A stretch of 64,000 bases of DNA from Synechococcus sp. WH 8020. GTDB lineage: Bacteria; Cyanobacteriota; Cyanobacteriia; PCC-6307; Cyanobiaceae. Below are positions 46,721-55,153 of the stretch, one piece after another. The stretch is taken from the NCBI RefSeq assembly GCF_001040845.1, contig NZ_CP011941.1, positions 1,311,676 through 1,375,675 on the forward strand. The letters are read 5' to 3'. The translations under genes were made by a program, and so were the position numbers. Below the pieces are notes generated by a model. The model saw only the letters and a program-made list of their open reading frames with translations. It was not told where the DNA came from and ran no database searches. The first letter of the stretch is position 1. Every line of letters starts with the position of its first letter.

Positions 46721-47656
46721 TTAAACGCGAACCTTTGCCGTCATCCAGGCATCACCCTTCACAGCAGCGGCAGCGATCAAATCCGCCAACGTCACGAGCA
46801 ATCGATAACTGAGTGCCACTGCAAGCAATGGCGCCTCCGGCACAATCGTGCCCATACGAAATAACAAAACCGCCTCAAAAACCCCCAAACCACCTGGAGC
46901 AGCAGGAACAACCAGGCCAGCCGTCCAGGCGAGGGCAAAGGCCGCAAGCCAAAGGCCCAGAGGCTGCCCAGCCAAAAGTCCGAACGTCTGCAAGCAGCAC
47001 CAAAACCCAGCAAATCGACAGAAAACGAACAGCAGTTCAGAGGCGAGAGGCCACCAGGGGTAAGAGGGTCTGCCGCTGCCCAAGTCCTCATCCTCAATGG
47101 AGGTCATCCCCCCCGGATCCACACGATTGAGCTGGCGCAACTTGCTGGTCTCCAACCGACGCAACAAAGGCTCACGCCAACGCGGCAACAGCAGCGCAGA
47201 AGGAAGAACACAGAGCAACGCCAAACCGTTTTGGAACCCACCGAACGGCACCCAAAGCAAGGCAGCAACGGCCATCACCATCGGCTCCATCAACACCGAG
47301 ACCAAAGCCTTGCCCCCTCCAAGGTCAGACCGCAGAGCACGAAAACGATCGAGGAAATGCCAGATGCCACCAGGCAAATATTTGAGCAAGTTGCTTCGCA
47401 GATAAAGCGGCACCAAGGACAAGCGTTCCGGCTGATGCCCGAGCCAAACCACCAAAACCTTCCATGCCAAGGCATTAACCACCAAGCTGAGCCAACTCAA
47501 ACCAAGCCCCAATAACAACCACCACCATCCCTGTCGGCTGATGGTGAGGGCGCGCAATCCTGTGGCATGGCTTGCCAATGCCACTCCCACAAAGGCGAGG
47601 GTCAGCAGGGTGATCCAAAGGCGTAAACCACCAGGCAAAGAAAGCCGTTTCAGCAC
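46721..47656 (-). CDS. Membrane protein of the UPF0104/lysylphosphatidylglycerol-synthase transmembrane family
   Basis: 311 residues, with about eight hydrophobic helices, of the family formerly UPF0104 (lipid flippase/synthase-like, GtrA-less). Diagnostic stretches: NLLKYLPGGIWHFLDRFRALR, WLAAFALAWTAGLVVPAAPG and GVFEAVLLFRMG. Homologues move or modify membrane lipids in bacteria; substrate unknown. Its start overlaps the larC stop by 7 bp, so it follows larC in an operon. Confidence 0.88.
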   Translation of the reverse strand: MLKRLSLPGGLRLWITLLTLAFVGVALASHATGLRALTISRQGWWWLLLGLGLSWLSLVVNALAWKVLVVWLGHQPERLSLVPLYLRSNLLKYLPGGIWHFLDRFRALRSDLGGGKALVSVLMEPMVMAVAALLWVPFGGFQNGLALLCVLPSALLLPRWREPLLRRLETSKLRQLNRVDPGGMTSIEDEDLGSGRPSYPWWPLASELLFVFCRFAGFWCCLQTFGLLAGQPLGLWLAAFALAWTAGLVVPAAPGGLGVFEAVLLFRMGTIVPEAPLLAVALSYRLLVTLADLIAAAAVKGDAWMTAKVRV

Positions 47657-48861
47657 TGCCAGTCCTCCTCGGGCACAAAAGCATGGGCCTCAAGAGGGAG
47701 GCGATCACGAAGCTCCATCACGGTGAGACCAGCCTCAGCAGACACACGCTGAAGCTCATCTTGCTCCCACTTCAGCGTGAAAGTCCCATCCGGACGGCGA
47801 GTCTGCTTGGCACGAATCAGGCCCCAAGGCGTTGCGATGGCCCCACAACGGCGGGGCAGCACCCAGCGCCCCTGTTCCCGCTCCCTCAAGCCGATGGTCG
47901 GACTATGGCGCCACCACACCTGCCGCAAGGCAGCGGCTTGATCTGGCGTTGTAAGGGCCATCACCGAAGTCCCAGGCCTTTGCTTTTTCATCAACACAGC
48001 TCCCTGAACCACATCCAACGCACCCGCCAAACGCAAATGCTGAGCCAGGCTTGCCAACTCTTCGGCAGTGGCATCATCAATCCAGGCCTCCTGCACCACA
48101 AGCTCCTGCCAACCAGGCTCTGGTTGGCTCTCATCACGCATACGGATCAAGCGCAGCAAGTTGGGACGATCCAAAGAGCGATGGCCAAGGCCAATGCCGA
48201 CGGCTTCTACCTCCATCCTTGAGGGGCGTTGAAAGTGATCCGCCAACACAGCCACTAAGGCCAACCCTGTGGGAGTCGTGAGCTCAACAGCAGGAAGATC
48301 CTGCCCGGTGAGGAGCGGCAGCTGATGACGCCTGGCCAATTCCAGTACCGCTGGCACAGGAACAGGAAGCACCCCATGGGCCGTCGTCACTTGACCATGA
48401 CCGGCTGGGGGTGTTGTGCAATAAATCAAATCAGGGGCGAGGTGCTCAATACCAGCGCAGACGCCGATGACATCAACCAAGCTGTCAATCGCGCCAATCT
48501 CATGAAAGTGAACTTGGTCAGGGGCACAACCGTGAACCGTGGCTTCTGCATCAGCCAGGGCCTGAAACACCTTCAAAACCCTGGTTTTTAGAGAAGCAGA
48601 CAACGAGGCCTCCGAAATCAACCGGCGGAGATCAAACCAGCGACGATGGGGAGGACTGGGGTCCTCATTCCTCACCGTGAGGCGAAGCCCACGCAATCCT
48701 CCACTCTGAGACTCCTCAACGTTGAGTCCATAGGCCTTCGCGAGACCAAGCGCCTGCAAAGGCTCATGAATCACCAACTCCGGCACTCCTAAATCCAGGA
48801 GTGCCGACAACAACATGTCCCCGGCAAGACCCGTCGGACAATCAATGACCAGAGCGCTCAT
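47650..48861 (-). CDS. larC: Nickel-pincer cofactor synthesis protein LarC
   Basis: 403 residues of the LarC family (formerly UPF0272). It starts with DCPTGLAGDMLLSALLDLGVP, has VHFHEIGAIDSLVDVIGVC, PPAGHGQVTTAHGVLPVPVP and ELTTPTGLALV. LarC inserts nickel into the pincer cofactor of lactate racemase and related enzymes. LarA, LarB and LarE are not in the window, so the client is unknown; many bacteria carry an orphan LarC. Its start overlaps the M41 peptidase stop (ATGA). Confidence 0.93.
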   Translation of the reverse strand: MSALVIDCPTGLAGDMLLSALLDLGVPELVIHEPLQALGLAKAYGLNVEESQSGGLRGLRLTVRNEDPSPPHRRWFDLRRLISEASLSASLKTRVLKVFQALADAEATVHGCAPDQVHFHEIGAIDSLVDVIGVCAGIEHLAPDLIYCTTPPAGHGQVTTAHGVLPVPVPAVLELARRHQLPLLTGQDLPAVELTTPTGLALVAVLADHFQRPSRMEVEAVGIGLGHRSLDRPNLLRLIRMRDESQPEPGWQELVVQEAWIDDATAEELASLAQHLRLAGALDVVQGAVLMKKQRPGTSVMALTTPDQAAALRQVWWRHSPTIGLREREQGRWVLPRRCGAIATPWGLIRAKQTRRPDGTFTLKWEQDELQRVSAEAGLTVMELRDRLPLEAHAFVPEEDWQC

Positions 48862-49496
48862 ACAGGCTCTGGAGGCATGCCGTCCAGCAACCTGTCGGCG
48901 ATCGATTCAATCTCTGTGCGTCGCGAACGCAGCAGCTGCTCCACCTCCCGGCGTGCTCGGCGTTGCTCTCGCTGAGCCGTGTCGACATCTTGTCCAGAGA
49001 CGCCCCAGATACGTCCAAGCAGAGCCTTGTCATCTGCGCCACCTTGAGGGGGGCCCTCTAGCAACGTCTCAGCAGCCATTCCAGCCTGAAGAACCCGGCT
49101 CCAACGACGCAAGTCTTCCAAAGACAAACGCGCCCGCTCGGGCAGAGCAAATTCGGTAACACCGTTGCAGCGCAACCCCGCCTGAAGACAGCCTCGGGTA
49201 CCAACAAGAACGCGTTTAACTTCGAGATTTTCCTCCTGAGCCACCAACCAGTGACCAGCCTCGTGAAACGCGACTCTGCGCAATCTGTTACGTCCGCCTG
49301 GAAGGGATTCCGCGAGAAGGTGGCCTCCCATTCCATTCAGCTGAGCAGCATCAACGGTGAGACCCAACAGCGCTCCTCCCAAACCGAGAGCAATCCATGC
49401 CGGCGATAGTCCGACTAACGGCCCAAACACAGCCAAACCGGTGGCACTAGCCACCGCGACACCGGCGGTGGTGTTGAAGGCGGGGGAAGAGGGCAT
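48858..49496 (-). CDS. FtsH-like M41 peptidase domain without ATPase
   Basis: 212 residues. Two hydrophobic helices in the first 50 residues, then VAFHEAGHWLVAQEE, the HExxH zinc motif (His78, Glu79, His82), and ADDKALLGRI, which supplies the third zinc ligand Asp (155 or 156). This is the M41 (FtsH) peptidase fold without an AAA ATPase domain. Such ATP-independent FtsH-like proteins are found in cyanobacteria and plants. Start overlaps the upstream OB-like gene stop by 1 bp, and its stop overlaps the larC start, so the genes form an operon. Client unknown. Confidence 0.88.
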   Translation of the reverse strand: MPSSPAFNTTAGVAVASATGLAVFGPLVGLSPAWIALGLGGALLGLTVDAAQLNGMGGHLLAESLPGGRNRLRRVAFHEAGHWLVAQEENLEVKRVLVGTRGCLQAGLRCNGVTEFALPERARLSLEDLRRWSRVLQAGMAAETLLEGPPQGGADDKALLGRIWGVSGQDVDTAQREQRRARREVEQLLRSRRTEIESIADRLLDGMPPEPV

Positions 49497-50152
49497 CAGG
49501 TCTTGGCAGGTCGGGGACGAGCGCCTCCCTTACGGGATCCCTCCCGACCTTTTCCACCTCGAGTCGGCATGGGTGCAATCACTTCAAAAGCTTCAACGGC
49601 GAGGAGCTGTCCTTGACGACGCACATCCAAGCTCACGAAATGTCTTAGATGCTCGAGGGGCAGCTCACCTGTGAGCTGAACTTTGAATGGCAAAGGACGG
49701 AATCCATCGGCTCGAGGCAGCTGTCGTACCTTCACCACGAGCTCATTGGCTTCTGGCTTCGTGAAGATCAATTCGCCACGAATCGAGAAGAAGTCGTCTC
49801 CTTCGGGCAGTTGATCCAGAGCACCCTCGGCATCTGTAGCTTCGGCATCCGAAGATTCAGCTGTCGCCAGCGTGCTCGGCTCCCAAATTCCTGCAATTTG
49901 GAGATGCAGCTGCTCAGACTCACGACAGCGGGGATACACCACCCAGAGATGGGGTGCAGTCATGTCGAGGTGACGGCGCATGAGGGTGAGCATTCTTCCG
50001 AGGACGACAGCCTCTAATTCATTGCCATCGGAATCGATCAAGACTCCACGGGTCAGCTGATCGTCGGATTCCGGTCGGTAGACGCCCCTTACAACACCGA
50101 TCGCCCGGTACTGGAGGAGTTCTGTAACCGGGGAAATCGGATGGTCGCGCAT
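49496..50152 (-). CDS. Conserved cyanobacterial OB-fold-like protein
   Basis: 218 residues from ATG 50150-50152 (the frame is open to 50227, but MRDHPISPVTELLQYRAIGV is a cleaner start). A beta-rich N-terminal half (AIGVVRGVYRPESDDQLTRGV), an acidic linker near residue 110, a second beta-rich part (FFSIRGELIFTKPEANELVV) and a basic Gly/Arg/Lys-rich tail (GGKGREGSRKGGARPRP) suggest nucleic-acid binding. I recognise the overall pattern of a conserved cyanobacterial protein but no named domain. First gene of the minus-strand operon with the M41 peptidase and larC. Confidence 0.72.
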   Translation of the reverse strand: MRDHPISPVTELLQYRAIGVVRGVYRPESDDQLTRGVLIDSDGNELEAVVLGRMLTLMRRHLDMTAPHLWVVYPRCRESEQLHLQIAGIWEPSTLATAESSDAEATDAEGALDQLPEGDDFFSIRGELIFTKPEANELVVKVRQLPRADGFRPLPFKVQLTGELPLEHLRHFVSLDVRRQGQLLAVEAFEVIAPMPTRGGKGREGSRKGGARPRPAKT

Positions 50153-50284
50153 TGCCGTCAGTGGCTTCCATATGCCTTCGTTAACTCTAGCCAGCTCGAG
50201 GGATTCGATCCAAAGTGGTCTCAGCACTCCCCATGCAGATTGCCCGGCGCTAACCGATTACAGGCGGTTCGAAATCGATGGTTG

Positions 50285-51046
50285 ATGGGGTTGGGACTTC
50301 CTTTGGCCCTGCTGACAGGCTGGCTTGTAGCCCAATCAGCTCATCAATATCCAAAGCCCGAACAGAGCAATCAAGAGGCGAAGGCAGGCGTCAAGCCTGT
50401 CAAGCGTCCAACCAAAACCAAACTTTCTTCAGCGATTGAGCCAGAGCAAAGGCTGGAGCAACGCGCCCTCTCCCATCCTCGCGAGTGGCGTTGGCGCATG
50501 CTCCTGGCTCAATCGAAGCTCCAACGAGGTGATCGTGATGGAGCCAGGCGTGAGCTCATCACCCTTCAAGCCCTATGGCCTCATCGCCCAGAAGTACAGA
50601 ACCTCCAACTGTTGTTGGATGTGGGAACCAAGCGTCAGGCCACCGCTTTGGGACAGACAAGCGATCGCTTCAAGAAAACACCAAAAGGTCAAAGACTCCA
50701 GCTTGGATTGCGCCTCGCTGATCTGCAACGCCTCTCCGGACAAAACAACGCAGCCATCGCCACGTACCGCCTGATTGCCGCGGAATCTCCAAAGAGCATG
50801 GACCCCCTGCTCGCTCTCGCTCTCCTCCATCGAGACATGGGCCAAAGTCAGCAATCGCAAAACGTGCTGCTCAGTCTCCGAAACAGGCTTTCTGTCAGTG
50901 AAAAGAACAAGCAAGCCCTCGATCAGCTAGCGGTGCGCTGGCAACTTGATTCCTTCCGAAAGGGTGCAGATAGAGCGGCAACACCTGGAGCAACCGTTCT
51001 GCCCACTCCGACTAAGGCGCGGGCTGCGACGACTCCAAGGCCTTAA
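50285..51046 (+). CDS. Membrane-anchored TPR-like protein
   Basis: About 253 residues from ATG 50285; the frame opens at 50141, overlapping the divergent gene, and TTG 50240 is another candidate. One hydrophobic segment at the N-terminus (LGLPLALLTGWLVAQ), a basic linker, then helical repeats: WRWRMLLAQSKLQRGDRDGA, RLADLQRLSGQNNAAIATYR and ALLHRDMGQSQQSQNVLL, typical of TPR repeats. A Thr/Pro/Ala-rich tail ends the protein. It could act as a scaffold at the membrane. The 3' end overlaps the next convergent gene by 35 bp. Confidence 0.72.
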   Translation: MGLGLPLALLTGWLVAQSAHQYPKPEQSNQEAKAGVKPVKRPTKTKLSSAIEPEQRLEQRALSHPREWRWRMLLAQSKLQRGDRDGARRELITLQALWPHRPEVQNLQLLLDVGTKRQATALGQTSDRFKKTPKGQRLQLGLRLADLQRLSGQNNAAIATYRLIAAESPKSMDPLLALALLHRDMGQSQQSQNVLLSLRNRLSVSEKNKQALDQLAVRWQLDSFRKGADRAATPGATVLPTPTKARAATTPRP

Positions 51047-51332
51047 GCGCTGCATCGATGGCGTCGGATGGCGGTGTGGCGTCATTCATGGCGTTGGCCC
51101 TGCGCAACCGGTTCATCAAATCCATGGGGTTGGTGGCATCCAGCACCGACTCCTGGTCGTTCTGACCTGGCACGGTCTGGAACACATCACGTTGCTGGGG
51201 AGACTGATAGCCACTTCCCATCGGGCTTTCCTGAGCCAAAACTTCCGCGGAGGCAACCAGCGCAAGCACACTGATAATTCCAAGGAGATGAGGTCTTAAG
51301 GCAGTAAGCGATGGCACGTTCTCAGCTCCCAA
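51012..51332 (-). CDS. Small secreted protein
   Basis: 106 residues. Signal peptide LLGIISVLALVASAEVLA, with cleavage likely after AEVLA; then a Gln/Pro/Asp-rich mature part with NPMDLMNRLRRANAMNDATP, a possible amphipathic helix. No Cys and no known family. Tail-to-tail overlap with the TPR-like gene by 35 bp. Likely periplasmic; function unknown. Confidence 0.65.
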   Translation of the reverse strand: MGAENVPSLTALRPHLLGIISVLALVASAEVLAQESPMGSGYQSPQQRDVFQTVPGQNDQESVLDATNPMDLMNRLRRANAMNDATPPSDAIDAALKALESSQPAP

Positions 51333-51791
51333 ATAACGGCCTGATGCTAAGGGTCACCTTCAGAAGCCGCATCATCCGTGCAAAATGCCAGCTGGACTAT
51401 TATTGCAAACAGAGATCAGTAAAACACTAGTTATACCAATGGCTTAGGAGATACGAGAAAAGCCACTGCACCTACAAGCTGTACCGACAAAAGGACGAAA
51501 AACGAACTGACTTGGTCACAAAAGGCCAGAAGCCTTTATCGCCTTGACCTGCTTAAGAAGCTTCAAGTGCGCCATGAAGACTTGAGCTGCTGCTACGTGA
51601 AAACGATCGGCATTAGATGCAGACCAGTCTCAAAAAAAGCAGGATCAATGGTTATTCCACGCTCAACTCAGAGTTTCAGATCAGTTCGTGAATATTCAGC
51701 CAGGAGATCGATAGCGACAGCTACGCCCCATTTTTTCTTACGGGTTTTGCAACGTTTTCAGCCCCACTTGCTAAAAGCTTTACGACTGATA
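51333..51791. other. Gene-poor AT-rich stretch
   Basis: 459 bp that is visibly richer in A and T than the genes to the left. The plus frame 51567-51998 (143 codons) overlaps the next real gene in the opposite strand and lacks a coding signature. I see no RNA gene or clear repeat. It opens the accessory region that ends at the integrase. Confidence 0.45.
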
Positions 51792-52133
51792 TCAATACTC
51801 ATAAAAGCCAATTCTGTTGCCATTTTTATGCACCATGAACCGTTCATCGGTTGGATCAGGTCGCCAAATACCTCCGCGCTTATCCACAAAAAAACCGTCG
51901 CCTTGATCACTAAATTGATGACTATATACTTCGACCACTCCATCTGCCCAGATCATCGTCATTGTAAATGGATTTTGCCTCACCGTGCATTGCATTGACA
52001 TATCATTGAAGTAGCAAATTCCTTTATACTCAGCTGCTTTTACGGGAGCAGATACAATCAATGAAGATCCAATAGCAAATGTAGCAATAGCTAACGAGAA
52101 AAGTTTCATCCGACGAACATTTGAGTCTTTCAT
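51792..52133 (-). CDS. Hypothetical secreted protein
   Basis: About 113 residues from ATG 52131-52133; a longer frame to 52361 adds residues that look random. N-terminal signal peptide: KLFSLAIATFAIGSSLIVSA with cleavage near APVKAAEY. The mature part has two Cys (YKGICYFNDMSMQCTVRQ) and a beta-rich end with GVVEVYSHQFSDQGDGFFVD. No family recognised. An alternative start is the ATG at 52107-52109. AT-rich codon use suggests accessory origin. Confidence 0.62.
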   Translation of the reverse strand: MKDSNVRRMKLFSLAIATFAIGSSLIVSAPVKAAEYKGICYFNDMSMQCTVRQNPFTMTMIWADGVVEVYSHQFSDQGDGFFVDKRGGIWRPDPTDERFMVHKNGNRIGFYEY

Positions 52134-52420
52134 CCCTTGACGCAATAGCAGAGCCTGCCGTGCGTGAACAGCATTCATTGAAGACAATGGAATGAGTGGC
52201 AATCCAGCAACAGTTATCTCAGAAAAGAATTTCATGTAAGAAGTGACCATCCCTTTGGTCCCAGTATCATCAAATCGGCAGAAAAAGGCATCACCCGTTC
52301 TGTGGAATGGAAGATCTGGATCATCCCCAAAAAGAACTAAAAGCTTACTCCCAGCTGCCAAACTATCAGCCTGCCTCTCTCTTCTTCAACCAATAAAGGC
52401 AGCATCCAGTCCAACTCAAC

Positions 52421-52537
52421 CTAAGCAGCGTCATCCCTTCCAAACTCTTCAATGCCCAGTGCCAGCCGAGCCCCATGGTCATCGGCGTCATTCGCTCGCA
52501 GCACCATCAACAGCTCCTGCCGCAGAGCCAGCGTCAT
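52421..52537 (-). CDS. 38-residue acidic peptide
   Basis: Short frame ATG 52535-52537 to TAG 52421-52423, giving MTLALRQELLMVLRAN followed by DADDHGARLALGIEEF. An amphipathic helical pattern and the acidic DADD turn look like a conserved small protein rather than a chance frame, but at this size chance cannot be excluded. An in-frame stop lies seven codons upstream of the ATG. No function known. Confidence 0.35.
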   Translation of the reverse strand: MTLALRQELLMVLRANDADDHGARLALGIEEFGRDDAA

Positions 52538-52747
52538 CTTCTGATCGCAGAGAATTCACCAGACAGGAGGAAAAACACACCGATGAAACCCCAAAAATCC
52601 GCTCTGCCAGAGCCGCCCTAGGGGTGCTCCTGCTGCTGAGAGAGAAAGGTAGAAGGCTTCAGACAATTTTGCCAAAAATCTAAGCAAACTTTCATGTAAG
52701 GAAGATCAAGTACGGCAACACTTAAAAGACTCATCAATCCGCCATTC

Positions 52748-52960
52748 ATGAAACTTACCAATGCCTGGGAAGTGGGTTGGCTTGGTCAGTCATCAGTTGC
52801 GTTATTTTTAATTGTTCTTGTCTGCGCTTTTTATTCAACGGTCAAGAATACTAATCAAGGAGCCAACACAGCTAGGTCTTCCTTAGAGCAGATCAACAAA
52901 GAATTTTGCGAAGGCATGCGCAAGCGAAACTCAACCATCAAATTAGACATTTGCAGTTAG
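52748..52960 (+). CDS. Small single-pass membrane protein
   Basis: 70 residues: hydrophobic segment SVALFLIVLVCAFYSTV at about 16-32, followed by a polar C-terminal tail with two Cys (FCEGMRKRNS; LDICS). No family recognised. ATG start is preceded by an AT-rich leader. Lies in the accessory stretch with no near neighbour on the same strand. Confidence 0.5.
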   Translation: MKLTNAWEVGWLGQSSVALFLIVLVCAFYSTVKNTNQGANTARSSLEQINKEFCEGMRKRNSTIKLDICS

Positions 52961-53198
52961 TGATGTTTTTAGACAATTTTGTCAAAATCATCGCGTGACA
53001 ATCTCCTAAACAATGGATTCCAGACTGAGCATTAGATCTCTGTAGACATTCCCATTTGTTCTAACGAGAACGCTCTCTTTTTAATCCTAGTCTTGCTCTT
53101 ACTTGAGGTATTGCAATCTCCGCTGCCGCCAATAAAGCACAAGTCTCTTTAAGTGGTGCGATTGGCGATTCTGGAAGGGCTGAGTATTTGATTTCGAT

Positions 53199-53651
53199 TC
53201 AATAGCGGAACGCTGTCACCACCTCGTAGACACCTTCGTTCTTCCATTTAACCCACTTACCAGTTTCCATTGCATCATTTCTCCTTCCTACAATTGTATT
53301 ATTTGCTTTATCGTTGACGCAAACACGAGAGAGGACAAGTTCCTTTCCATTCATGGGATATCTCCTCGTCAAGGAGGGATTTACATAATCACAACTTCCT
53401 TGTCCTTCAAAAAGGCCAAGGGCATGTCGAGCATTCTCCCAGGATATTGATTCATGGACATCACCAGTCTGTCGCCACCAAGTACAGGCAGCCTCTGCTT
53501 TCTCAAGTGAGGAGTAAATCTTAGGCTTGCCAGACGATGCTCGATTAACCACTTTGCCAACAATTGGAAGAATCACACCAAGAGACAACAAGAGGATGAT
53601 CGCCTTGCCTTTCCTGGACTTCCAGTCCATCTTATTAGTTAAAATTTTCAT
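53199..53651 (-). CDS. Membrane-anchored hypothetical protein
   Basis: 150 residues: basic N-terminus (MKILTNKMDWKSRKGK), one membrane helix (AIILLLSLGVILPIVGKVV), then an extracytoplasmic domain with three Cys (AACTWWRQ, GSCDYVNP, SRVCVND). No family recognised. AT-rich codon use. Lies next to the integrase gene on the same strand (downstream of it). Confidence 0.62.
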   Translation of the reverse strand: MKILTNKMDWKSRKGKAIILLLSLGVILPIVGKVVNRASSGKPKIYSSLEKAEAACTWWRQTGDVHESISWENARHALGLFEGQGSCDYVNPSLTRRYPMNGKELVLSRVCVNDKANNTIVGRRNDAMETGKWVKWKNEGVYEVVTAFRY

Positions 53652-53805
53652 TGCTTAGCTCCGTTTCAGAAGAGAGGTTAAGCCATAAAAAAGCAGTGGA
53701 AAGCCCCTTTCATAAACAACTTGGCTGATAACAGCAGTGACCTGGGTCATTATATCTAACAAACAAGTATCAGCTGTTTTGTTTAGATGCCAGGATTGCT
53801 GGCGA

Positions 53806-55071
53806 TCAGTCCAATAGTTCCATCACGGCCGCCACATCCGACCAAGACGGTCTTGTCCAACCCATAACTACTTTTGGCATCCCAGTCTGTGTGTGTCTGG
53901 TTATTTCATACAGTAAGCAAGGAGAGATATTTTTGGCTCCTAGCTGGGTGATGACATGGGAGCGGATTGCATGGCTTTTGATTGCATATCGTTTCTTACA
54001 GTTCACCGTCCAGCGATGACTGAACAACTTCAGAGAAGGATCATATGACTTTGGAAAGATCAGCTCATCAGAAGTGTTCTCGACTACATCAGGCAGGAGC
54101 TCTTCTAAAACTGCTTTTAGTTTCATGCAAATTGGAACCTTACGTACATCTTTTTCTCCACCTTTCAGCCGTCGTTCAATCGTTTCGGTCTGCCACTCAA
54201 TCAAGCGTATGGATAACTCGGACATGTCTATGTCGGAATATCTCAAGCCTTGGTGATCCATTGCACGACAGCCTGTATAAAGCTGAAGGAAGAATCCAAG
54301 ATCTTTTAGCTGGAGTGCCTTGACCTTTGCTTGTTGAACAAGTTCAGGGGCTAATGCATCATCTTTCGTTGATTCTTTTAGTTTCTTTTTCAGGCCAGAC
54401 CATACATTTATTTGAACTTCACCGGCATCAATAGCCCAAGTCCAGAAGGCGAGCATTGTTCCAAGTTCTGTCTTGACACTTGAAGGTTTCTTTTGCTCCA
54501 GAAGGTGGTCCTTGTATGCAGCTGCTTGCTTGCGGTTGATGCCAGCTAGGTGGTCACTGCCATACCAATCAGCCAAACGCCTAAGACGACCTCTCCAGGA
54601 CAGCTCTGTCGTAGCGGCAGGAGCTTCAGCCTTGAGTCTTCGGTCTATCCACGTCAGATAGCTGCTAGAGCCGCTTAGAGAGGCTTCTAGCTGCTGAGGA
54701 AGCTTGGGCTGAGGCTCATCAGGCAAACCCGGCTTTTCAAGCTCTTCACGGCTGTAGAGCACTGAGTTGATCTGGTCATCAGTGAGACCAACGCTTTTAA
54801 GACGTTGTTCGAGATGGATCAGAACAATGCCATCAACATCAGGACCACCGTCTTGCTCGAACTGCTGACCTATGGGATCTAAACCGCGCTTGTCTTGGAA
54901 GAGCTTGTCGATCTCCAGAACAATCCGAGTTCGATTCTTGAGAGCTTCCGCATGCGTCTTGCCAGCCTTCCTGACCACGGCGCTGGTACCCATGACCTTC
55001 CTGAGCGGATTGGGGACAGCAACACGGATGTAAAAGCCGCTACGGCCTGGGATAGTTGTGATGGCGCCCAT
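53806..55071 (-). CDS. Integrase-like protein lacking the catalytic Tyr
   Basis: 421 residues with phage-type integrase layout: N-terminal region (ITTIPGRSGFYIRVAVPNPL), a SAM-like DNA-binding domain (LSWRGRLRRLADWYGSDHL), and a catalytic domain with an Arg in YTGCRAMDHQGLRYSDID, HxxR as HAIRSH (His367, Arg370) and His393 in ITRHTQTG. The nucleophile Tyr that should follow is absent: the stretch MPKVVMGWTRPSW has Trp405 where related integrases appear to have Tyr. It is therefore probably inactive or uses another residue. It closes the AT-rich accessory stretch; no att repeats were recognised. Confidence 0.82.
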   Translation of the reverse strand: MGAITTIPGRSGFYIRVAVPNPLRKVMGTSAVVRKAGKTHAEALKNRTRIVLEIDKLFQDKRGLDPIGQQFEQDGGPDVDGIVLIHLEQRLKSVGLTDDQINSVLYSREELEKPGLPDEPQPKLPQQLEASLSGSSSYLTWIDRRLKAEAPAATTELSWRGRLRRLADWYGSDHLAGINRKQAAAYKDHLLEQKKPSSVKTELGTMLAFWTWAIDAGEVQINVWSGLKKKLKESTKDDALAPELVQQAKVKALQLKDLGFFLQLYTGCRAMDHQGLRYSDIDMSELSIRLIEWQTETIERRLKGGEKDVRKVPICMKLKAVLEELLPDVVENTSDELIFPKSYDPSLKLFSHRWTVNCKKRYAIKSHAIRSHVITQLGAKNISPCLLYEITRHTQTGMPKVVMGWTRPSWSDVAAVMELLD

Positions 55072-55153
55072 AACAGCACTGTATCTACAACCTGTACCTA
55101 CAATATCCCAAAAGATCCCTGTCCACCACTAAAAGAAATCGTTTTCGTCAGCC

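Noticed and set aside
51567-51998. 143-codon plus-strand frame
   Set aside because: Partly opposite a better candidate with a signal peptide; no coding signature of its own.
52243-52683. 146-codon plus-strand frame
   Set aside because: Pro/Ser/Lys-rich, no domain, and overlaps a more protein-like 38-residue minus frame.
53652-55153. att direct repeats flanking the integrase
   Set aside because: No repeat pair of useful length was recognised beside the gene or near 51.3 kb; a self-comparison search would be needed.
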